The notes under the pieces: model-generated
What the model was told of the DNA's origin: nothing
What the model saw: only the letters and a program-made list of their open reading frames with translations
Database searches by the model: none
Assembly (NCBI RefSeq): GCF_003992675.1
Contig: NZ_RZMZ01000015.1
Span: 186,001 to 250,000, forward strand
DNA from: Flagellimonas marinaquae
GTDB lineage: Bacteria > Bacteroidota > Bacteroidia > Flavobacteriales > Flavobacteriaceae
DNA length: 64,000 nucleotides
Reading direction: 5' to 3'
Program-made: the position numbers and the translations under genes
Shown: in pieces, positions 58,528-64,000 of the stretch
Layout: each line of letters opens with the position of its first letter
How positions within the stretch are numbered: the first letter of the stretch is position 1

Positions 58528-60270
58528 TTATGCGTTTTTCTTCTTTTTCTTTCGGAAGAAATCAAAAATGAACCAAGCGGCCAAAAGCCCAATGAAATAC
58601 CAGAAATACGAGACAGGCTTACCACTACCGCCAACGGTGGTGAACACACGGTCCCAACGCACTCTCCAATTGGCGATGCCTTGCCTAAAATTATCAAAAC
58701 TCATCCAAAGGAATACGGGCTTGCCCACAATGTGGTCTGCTGGTACATAGCCCCAAGTCCTGCTGTCCTCGGAATGGTCGCGGTTGTCACCCATCATCCA
58801 GTAATAGTCCTGCTTAAAGGTATAGGAGTCGGCCTCCTCCCCGTTAATGAACACTTTGGTACCAGTAACCTTCACATCGTTGTGTTCATAATCGCGAATG
58901 ATTTTCTTGTACAAGGGGATGGTCCTCGAATTGATGGCTACGGTGGTTCCTGCTTTTGGAATATAAATAGGACCAAAGTTGTCGTTGTTCCATGGGTAAA
59001 GGTTGGGCTTTTGCGGGAATGTATTTCCTCCATACATTCCTTTCGGTTCTACGGTTTGAACCACAGAATCAATAGCAGGATTATTTCTAAGCGCTGTCAC
59101 CATGTCGTGGGTGAGGTTCGCCATACGGGATCGCGGTTTTTCCTCGCTAAGGGAAAGCCTCAATTGGCGGATTACCTCCGTAGGAATACCTCGTTCCTGA
59201 GTGAACAATTCAATTTTTCCATCTCCAGCTGGCCTTCCACCTGAAATAAAAGGAGCCAATGCATTGTACTGCGCTTCATTGATGTTCGTGGCGATGTATT
59301 TGCGAACATAATCTGATGCGTCCACTTCTTCCAAATATCTACTGGAGACGCCATTTTTAGCGTAAATTTCGTATAGATACATCGGTTTTGCCCTGTCAGA
59401 CAGCTGAAGCTTTTCTCCATTAATGTACACATATCCGTTGATGACTTCCAAAGAGTCCCCAGGGGTTCCCACGCATCGTTTTACGTAGTTCGATTTTTTG
59501 TCGATGGGTTTGATGACCGCTTTTTGTGCCTTGAAAAACTGATACAAGGTATCCGCTGGCAAACTAAAGACGACAATATCGTTTTTTTCCACTTTTTCGA
59601 ACCCGGGCAAGCGCATGTATGGTAATTGTAGTTTATTGATCCATGAAGTCTTGTAGGTCTCTGGATTAACGTCGGCCAAATAAGAACGCGTCTTGAGCAC
59701 AGGAAGTGTATCATGCACCATGGGGGCGGCCAAGGTGGTCATGGGTACGCGAGCCCCATAATGGAACTTGCTCACAAACAAGAAATCGCCTACCCGCAAG
59801 GTTCTTTCCAAGGATCCTGTTGGGATTACGTAGGGTTGAATAAAATAGGTATGGACAAAAGTTGCGGCTACGATTGCAAATACGATGGAACTCACCCATT
59901 CGCCCAAACCTGTTTTTGGTTTTAGACTTCGGTCTTCAATATATTGTACATCTTCGGCATAGTTGATATAAAAAATATAAAAACCAAGTGTCAATATGAC
60001 CAGCCAAGTATCGACCAGCGAGTTTTTACCAAAGCTTCGGATGGTTTCCACCCATACCACGGGGAACATCAATAAATTGATGATGGGAATGAACAATAAA
60101 ATGACCCACCACCAAGGCCTGTTGATGATTTTCATCAAAACAATCCCATTATACACGGGTATGGCAGCCTCCCATGCCTTTCTGCCGGCTTTAACGTAGA
60201 GTTTCCAAGTTCCCAAGAAATGGATGACCTGAATTATCAGAATAAAAATAATCCACTGAATTCCGTCCAT
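58528..60270 (-). CDS. lepB: signal peptidase I (extended Bacteroidota form)
   Basis: Removes signal peptides from exported preproteins. Three or four N-terminal helices (residues 1-105) precede the catalytic helix (WVSSIVFAIVAATFVHTYFI). S153 in IPTGSLERTL is the nucleophile and K264 in NYVKRCVGTPGD the general base; the C-terminal signature GDNRDHSEDSRTWGYVP is intact. An insertion of about 170 residues between the lysine region and that signature (YLYEIYAKNGVSSRYLEE to LYPWNNDNFGPIYIPKAG) makes it 580 long, nearly twice E. coli LepB. The final helix anchors the C-terminus. Downstream of dapB in the parA-parB cluster. Confidence 0.93.
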   Translation of the reverse strand: MDGIQWIIFILIIQVIHFLGTWKLYVKAGRKAWEAAIPVYNGIVLMKIINRPWWWVILLFIPIINLLMFPVVWVETIRSFGKNSLVDTWLVILTLGFYIFYINYAEDVQYIEDRSLKPKTGLGEWVSSIVFAIVAATFVHTYFIQPYVIPTGSLERTLRVGDFLFVSKFHYGARVPMTTLAAPMVHDTLPVLKTRSYLADVNPETYKTSWINKLQLPYMRLPGFEKVEKNDIVVFSLPADTLYQFFKAQKAVIKPIDKKSNYVKRCVGTPGDSLEVINGYVYINGEKLQLSDRAKPMYLYEIYAKNGVSSRYLEEVDASDYVRKYIATNINEAQYNALAPFISGGRPAGDGKIELFTQERGIPTEVIRQLRLSLSEEKPRSRMANLTHDMVTALRNNPAIDSVVQTVEPKGMYGGNTFPQKPNLYPWNNDNFGPIYIPKAGTTVAINSRTIPLYKKIIRDYEHNDVKVTGTKVFINGEEADSYTFKQDYYWMMGDNRDHSEDSRTWGYVPADHIVGKPVFLWMSFDNFRQGIANWRVRWDRVFTTVGGSGKPVSYFWYFIGLLAAWFIFDFFRKKKKKNA

Positions 60271-60319
60271 AATACATATTTCTTTGTTAGACTCGCGGCC
60301 TAAATAGTTGTTACGTTTT

Positions 60320-61021
60320 TTAGCTTAGGTTTAACACGTCCTTCATGGTAAACACGCCTGCTTTTCCCTGAATCCACTCGGCGGCGATGACCGCTCCCAA
60401 GGCAAAACCTTCCCTGTTGTGGGCTTCGTGCTTTATCTCGATGGTGTCCACGGGGCTTTTATAAAAAATGGTGTGGGTTCCCGGTACCATGCCCTCCCTT
60501 ATGGATTTTATGGGGATGGTTTTATTCCCAGATTCATCCAATTTCCAGTTTTCGTAGGAGCTGTTTTCAATGATACCTTCGGCCAAGGTGATGGCCGTTC
60601 CACTAGGTGCATCCAGTTTTTGGGTATGATGTATCTCCTCCATGGAAACATTATATTGGTCCACGGTCGCCATCATTTGGGTCAACTTTTTATTGAGTTC
60701 AAAAAAAAGGTTTACACCGAGGCTAAAGTTGGAGGCATAGATAAAAGCACTCTTGTTTTCTTCACAAATCCGGACCGCTTGCGAATACTGGTCCAACCAC
60801 CCCGTTGTACCACTGATCACAGGTACTTGGTGTGTAAAGCAGTTGGATATATTCTCAAAAGCAGCTTCTGGAGTACTGAAATCAATCGCTACGTCCATGG
60901 AGCTGTAGTCCACGTATTGTGCAGGGTCATCAATTTTTGCTACAATGGTATGGCCTCTATCTTGAGCAATTTGCTCGATCATTTTTCCCATTTTGCCATA
61001 TCCGAAAAGAGCAATCTTCAT
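60320..61021 (-). CDS. dapB: 4-hydroxy-tetrahydrodipicolinate reductase
   Basis: NAD(P)H-dependent step of the lysine/diaminopimelate pathway, feeding peptidoglycan precursors. The nucleotide motif GYGKMGK (7-13) and the acid-base/substrate segment EIHHTQKLDAPSGTA (about 130-145) are diagnostic; GTTGWLDQ and STPEAAFENI match DapB. The length of 233 is short but normal in this phylum. It is 3 bases from the DUF5683 gene and heads toward lepB. Confidence 0.95.
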   Translation of the reverse strand: MKIALFGYGKMGKMIEQIAQDRGHTIVAKIDDPAQYVDYSSMDVAIDFSTPEAAFENISNCFTHQVPVISGTTGWLDQYSQAVRICEENKSAFIYASNFSLGVNLFFELNKKLTQMMATVDQYNVSMEEIHHTQKLDAPSGTAITLAEGIIENSSYENWKLDESGNKTIPIKSIREGMVPGTHTIFYKSPVDTIEIKHEAHNREGFALGAVIAAEWIQGKAGVFTMKDVLNLS

Positions 61022-61024
61022 ATG

Positions 61025-61681
61025 CTAAAATTTTATCACCATGGCCATGCCATAGTTAAGGTCGTTTGTGAATGGATTGATGTCAATTACAGGGTTAAAA
61101 TCCACAGCCAAGTCATCACTAACATTGTACTGTTTTAAATGTGAGTCCACGTTGGCATCGATAATGTTTAGGGCGTAGAGTGCTATGGTGATCACCAAAG
61201 CCAGGTCCCTGTCCCGTTGTGCGTTTTCTTGAGCCGATTGCAAGGCTTCGGAAGATACATCCGGACCTACGCCATCACCATTCAGGTCAAAGAACTCGTC
61301 ATCTTCAAATCCGGCGAGGCGACGTTTAAAGGCATTTCGGGCCCTTCTATATTCTGTATTGTTGAAGGAATACACATAAATCCCGGTTCCCATAGCTCCC
61401 CAAACGATGGGGGCTTTCCAATATCGCTTATTGTAAATTTGACCAAGACCGGGCAGAATAGCTGAATAGAAGGCAGCTTTGCTTGGCGCTAGCGGGTTGA
61501 TGTTTTCTTGTTTTGTGACTTCTTCAAAAGTAACGCCTTTCCCATTCATGTTTTGTGCAAGGGAATCTACCTCTTGGGTCTGCTGAGGTTGCTTCTTGTT
61601 TTCCGTTTTCTCTTCTTCCTGAGAAAAACCTAACTGAAACCACAAAAAGGAAAAGAGCAGTAAAAGGAGGTTTTTATTCAC
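61025..61681 (-). CDS. DUF5683 protein
   Basis: Exported 218-residue protein (MNKNLLLLLFSFLWFQLGFSQ) with an acidic low-complexity start, then APSKAAFYSAILPGLGQIYN and YWKAPIVWGAMGTGIYVYS, a membrane-associated region that defines DUF5683, and a C-terminal segment (ALVITIALYALNIIDANVDS). Family members are common in flavobacterial parA-parB clusters. A role in membrane or wall organisation has not been shown. It overlaps parB by 8 bases and precedes dapB by 3. Confidence 0.85.
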   Translation of the reverse strand: MNKNLLLLLFSFLWFQLGFSQEEEKTENKKQPQQTQEVDSLAQNMNGKGVTFEEVTKQENINPLAPSKAAFYSAILPGLGQIYNKRYWKAPIVWGAMGTGIYVYSFNNTEYRRARNAFKRRLAGFEDDEFFDLNGDGVGPDVSSEALQSAQENAQRDRDLALVITIALYALNIIDANVDSHLKQYNVSDDLAVDFNPVIDINPFTNDLNYGMAMVIKF

Positions 61682-62579
61682 CAGTCAATAATTTTTTGAT
61701 ACGCTTAAAGTCTTCTTCCGAGTGGAAGGGTATCACAATTTTTCCTTTTCCGTTTTTGGATGTGGTTATATCTACTTTGGTAGCAAGCCGTTCTTTGATG
61801 GAATCGAGACTTTTGGAAACGAATTCCGGTATGTCTTGGCTGCTTTTTTTCTTGGCCGAGCCTGTGCTTTCGGGCTCTTTTCTAGCCTTTACCAGTTGTT
61901 CGGTAGCTCTAACGGACAAACCTTCGGAAACCACTTTCTCGTAAATGGCAATCTGGTCTTTTTTCCTTTCAATATTGATAAGTGCCCTGCCATGCCCCAT
62001 GCTGATGAATCCATCGCGCATTCCTGTTTGGATGATGGGGTCCAACTTGAGCAAACGTAAGTAATTGGTAATGGTGGAACGCTTTTTACCAACCCGGTCA
62101 CTCAATTTTTCCTGGGTGATTTCAATTTCATCGATAAGTCTTTGATAGGACAAAGCGATTTCAATGGGGTCCAAATCTTGCCTTTGGATATTCTCCACCA
62201 AGGCCATTTCCAAGGATTCTTGGTCGTTGGCTATACGGATATAGGCAGGTATGGTTTCCAATCCCACCAACTTGGAGGCACGGAACCTACGCTCCCCGGA
62301 GACCAACTGGAATTTGTTGAAATCCAGTTTCCGCACGGTGATGGGCTGAATTATACCAAGTTCGCGAATGGAACTGGCCAGTTCTTCCAAAGCTTCATCA
62401 TTAAAATTGGAGCGGGGCTGAAATGGGTTTACCTCAATGGAATTGACATCCAGTTCAACTACACTACCTATAACCTTGTCCGCATTTTTGTCCGAAACTG
62501 ATTGAATGTCATTGTCCGGGTCCTTTAAAAGCGCGGACAGGCCTCTTCCCAACGCCTGTTTTTTTGTTGCTTTCGCCAT
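61674..62579 (-). CDS. parB: chromosome-partitioning protein ParB
   Basis: CTP-dependent DNA clamp that loads at parS near the origin. N-terminal arm RGLSALLKDPDND, box I VDVNSI..., then IQPITVRKLD, and the CTPase box GERRFRASKLVGL (about 114-126). The HTH domain has QDLDPIEIALSYQRLID, KRSTITNYLRLLKLD and ISMGHGRALINI. Its C-terminal dimerisation domain ends IPFHSEEDFKRIKKLL. The length of 301 is typical. It follows parA with no gap and precedes DUF5683. No parS could be found in the window by eye. Confidence 0.95.
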   Translation of the reverse strand: MAKATKKQALGRGLSALLKDPDNDIQSVSDKNADKVIGSVVELDVNSIEVNPFQPRSNFNDEALEELASSIRELGIIQPITVRKLDFNKFQLVSGERRFRASKLVGLETIPAYIRIANDQESLEMALVENIQRQDLDPIEIALSYQRLIDEIEITQEKLSDRVGKKRSTITNYLRLLKLDPIIQTGMRDGFISMGHGRALINIERKKDQIAIYEKVVSEGLSVRATEQLVKARKEPESTGSAKKKSSQDIPEFVSKSLDSIKERLATKVDITTSKNGKGKIVIPFHSEEDFKRIKKLLTGE

Positions 62580-63353
62580 CTAAACTTTCTCCTTGTTTTT
62601 CTTCAAAATTTCGTTGGCCAAGTTAAGGTAATTGGAGGCTCCCTTACTACTTGCATCGTATTTTATAATGCTTTCGCCATAACTTGGGGCCTCGCTCAGC
62701 CTAACGTTTCTCTGGATAATGGTGTCAAAAACCATATCCGCGAAGTGTTTTTTCACTTCTTCAACCACTTGGTTGGAAAGTCGTAACCTAGAATCGTACA
62801 TGGTCAACAACATGCCTTCAATGTCCAAATCGTTGTTGTGTATTTTTTGTACACTTTTTACGGTGTTCAATAATTTGCCGAGACCTTCCAAAGCAAAATA
62901 CTCGCACTGAATGGGAATCATTACGGAGTCTGCTGCAGTGAGTGCGTTCAAGGTAAGCAATCCCAAAGATGGGGCGCAATCAATCAATACGAAGTCGTAT
63001 TTATCGCCCAAATTCTTTAGGGCTTCCTTCATCATATATTCCCTATTGTCCTTGTCCACCAATTCAATCTCGATAGCCACAAGGTCAATGTGAGCGGGAA
63101 CTAGGTCTACATTTGGGGAGTCTGTGGTAACGGTCACTTCTTCCACACTCATCGTGTGCTCCAAAAGCTGATAAGTCCCGTTTTCCACGGAATCCACGTC
63201 AATGCCCAATCCTGAGGTGGCATTGGCCTGGGGGTCTGCATCGATCAACAAAACCTTTTTTTCCAATACGCCCAAGGAGGCTGCAAGGTTTACTGTAGTG
63301 GTCGTTTTTCCAACACCACCCTTTTGGTTTGCTATTGCAATAATCTTGCCCAT
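62580..63353 (-). CDS. parA: chromosome-partitioning ATPase ParA (Soj)
   Basis: Deviant Walker A ATPase for chromosome segregation: KGGVGKTTTTVNLA (11-24) with signature lysine in KGGxGK; LLIDADPQANATSG; VLIDCAPSLG; and the DNA-binding C-terminus VRLSEAPSYGESIIKYD. Length 257. It begins the cluster parA - parB - DUF5683 - dapB - lepB - wbqC - DUF6122. Its upstream region (63354-63487) is AT-rich without a clear TAnnTTTG box. Confidence 0.96.
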   Translation of the reverse strand: MGKIIAIANQKGGVGKTTTTVNLAASLGVLEKKVLLIDADPQANATSGLGIDVDSVENGTYQLLEHTMSVEEVTVTTDSPNVDLVPAHIDLVAIEIELVDKDNREYMMKEALKNLGDKYDFVLIDCAPSLGLLTLNALTAADSVMIPIQCEYFALEGLGKLLNTVKSVQKIHNNDLDIEGMLLTMYDSRLRLSNQVVEEVKKHFADMVFDTIIQRNVRLSEAPSYGESIIKYDASSKGASNYLNLANEILKKNKEKV

Positions 63354-63487
63354 TTCATAGTAAGTTAGGCGTTAAAAATACGATTATTTAAGATGCGATA
63401 AAATGTAATTTGTTAACAGGGGGTGAATAAACCTGCCACGCCACGTTAAATAAAGTTAAACTTTTATACGCAAAAGGGTTATGAATA

Positions 63488-64000
63488 CTAATCCATTAGA
63501 ATGTTAAGGATTTCGGTGGCAGCATCGGCAATCTTGGTGCCTGGCCCGAAAACGGCGACAGCGCCATTATCCAGCAAATGCTTGTAATCCTGCTTTGGAA
63601 TCACCCCTCCAACAATGACCATTATATCTTCACGACCATATTTTTTGAGTTCTTGGACCACTTCGGGAACCAAGGTTTTGTGTCCGCCAGCGAGAGAGGA
63701 AATCCCGAGTACGTGGACATCATTTTCCACGGCCTGTTTGGCTACCTCGGCAGGGGTTTGGAACAAGGGGCCAATGTCCACATCAAAACCAAGATCGGCA
63801 TAGCCTGTGGCCACCACCTTGGCGCCACGGTCGTGGCCATCCTGCCCCATTTTGGCCACCATGATGCGTGGTCTACGGCCTTCCTGCTCCGCAAAGGCAT
63901 CGGCTAATTTGCGGGCATTTTCAAAACTTTCGTCGTTTTTGATTTCTTTGGAATACACTCCAGTAAAGGATTGGATTTTTGCTCTGTAACGTCCAAATGC
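63488..64000 (-). CDS. methylmalonyl-CoA mutase large subunit, cobalamin-binding C-terminus (partial)
   Basis: The last 170 residues of the mutase, cut by the window edge. The cobalamin motif DxHxxG is in [20 protein letters not shown], here cited as [10 protein letters not shown], followed by [15 protein letters not shown] and [14 protein letters not shown], the lower-ligand and B12-binding loop features of B12-dependent isomerases. The preceding [20 protein letters not shown] joins it to the catalytic TIM barrel outside the window. Reaction: (R)-methylmalonyl-CoA to succinyl-CoA. The adenosyltransferase at the left edge makes its cofactor. Confidence 0.95.
   Translation of the reverse strand, partial: AFGRYRAKIQSFTGVYSKEIKNDESFENARKLADAFAEQEGRRPRIMVAKMGQDGHDRGAKVVATGYADLGFDVDIGPLFQTPAEVAKQAVENDVHVLGISSLAGGHKTLVPEVVQELKKYGREDIMVIVGGVIPKQDYKHLLDNGAVAVFGPGTKIADAATEILNILMD

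Noticed and set aside
61674-63487. A parS centromere near parAB
   Set aside because: I looked by eye for GTTTCAC-type palindromes around parA/parB and found none; a motif search across the genome is needed.
1-64000. tRNA, rRNA, CRISPR arrays, insertion sequences or prophage genes
   Set aside because: No cloverleaf-like runs, direct-repeat arrays, transposase or phage structural motifs were seen on either strand.

Overview
The window is chromosomal DNA from a member of the Bacteroidota, almost certainly a marine flavobacterium (family Flavobacteriaceae; a Muricauda/Flagellimonas-like genus is a guess). Evidence: the gliding-motility lipoprotein GldI, DUF349, OstA-like, 'CCC-motif' and DUF3810/DUF5683/DUF6122 proteins typical of this group, upstream boxes of the TAnnTTTG type used by the Bacteroidota primary sigma factor, and flavobacterial gene orders (zapA - 6S RNA - rny; parA - parB - DUF5683 - dapB - lepB - WbqC). 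It is overwhelmingly core genome. I see no prophage, transposase, CRISPR array, rRNA or tRNA, and no gene-free stretch longer than about 250 bases.

Layout. 1-6.3 kb: a truncated cobalamin adenosyltransferase, a 53-residue membrane protein, a shrunken methyltransferase-like protein, an ABC-F ATPase and an Lnb_N-domain membrane protein on the minus strand; pssA and a PH-like protein on the plus strand; then lptB (minus). 6.3-8.4 kb: minus-strand kdsD - tatC - AhpD-like. 8.6-14.8 kb: recQ facing two small CCC-motif proteins and a DUF2752 protein, then an Smr protein, a lipoprotein, a cysteine desulfurase and an unknown exported protein. 15-19.7 kb: M23 peptidase; a plus-strand division/RNA block (coiled-coil protein, zapA, 6S RNA, rny) and a CBS protein. 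19.8-30.1 kb (minus): DUF349 protein; TPR - DUF368 - DUF368 - aroE; OstA-like - aminotransferase; dps - dinB-like. 30.2-38.5 kb (minus): GH97 glycosidase, purA - fur-like - relA/spoT, M48 protease, SpoU methyltransferase. 38.5-49.2 kb: a lipoprotein, two amidohydrolase proteins, DUF3810, the operon DHH phosphoesterase - gldI - dual cyclophilin/FKBP lipoprotein, PhoD-like phosphatase and ndk. 49.4-57.6 kb: recF - lipoprotein - DUF721 (DciA-like) on minus; TPR - ribH and a small membrane protein - mutL - two rhomboids - EEP phosphatase on plus. 57.6-63.4 kb (minus): parA - parB - DUF5683 - dapB - lepB - WbqC - DUF6122. The right edge is the cobalamin-binding end of methylmalonyl-CoA mutase.

Themes. 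Envelope biogenesis is heavily represented (kdsD, lptB, OstA-like, two PopT-like DUF368 proteins, TatC, LepB, rhomboids, M23, PssA, GldI and its fused immunophilin neighbour). Genome maintenance genes are also common (recQ, recF, mutL, dciA-like, dps, parAB). The two window ends are functionally linked: the adenosyltransferase makes the cofactor of the mutase.

The most interesting signals are departures inside familiar families. RecQ lacks all four zinc cysteines; MutL lacks its C-terminal endonuclease motifs; a Fur-family regulator lacks CxxC motifs; two of three amidohydrolase modules lack the metal site; and a methyltransferase homologue lacks its SAM-binding core. To these add a class-II-positioned CRP/FNR-like palindrome at dps, an unannotated 6S-type RNA, and an imperfect inverted-repeat element. 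I found no convincing wholly new multi-gene system.
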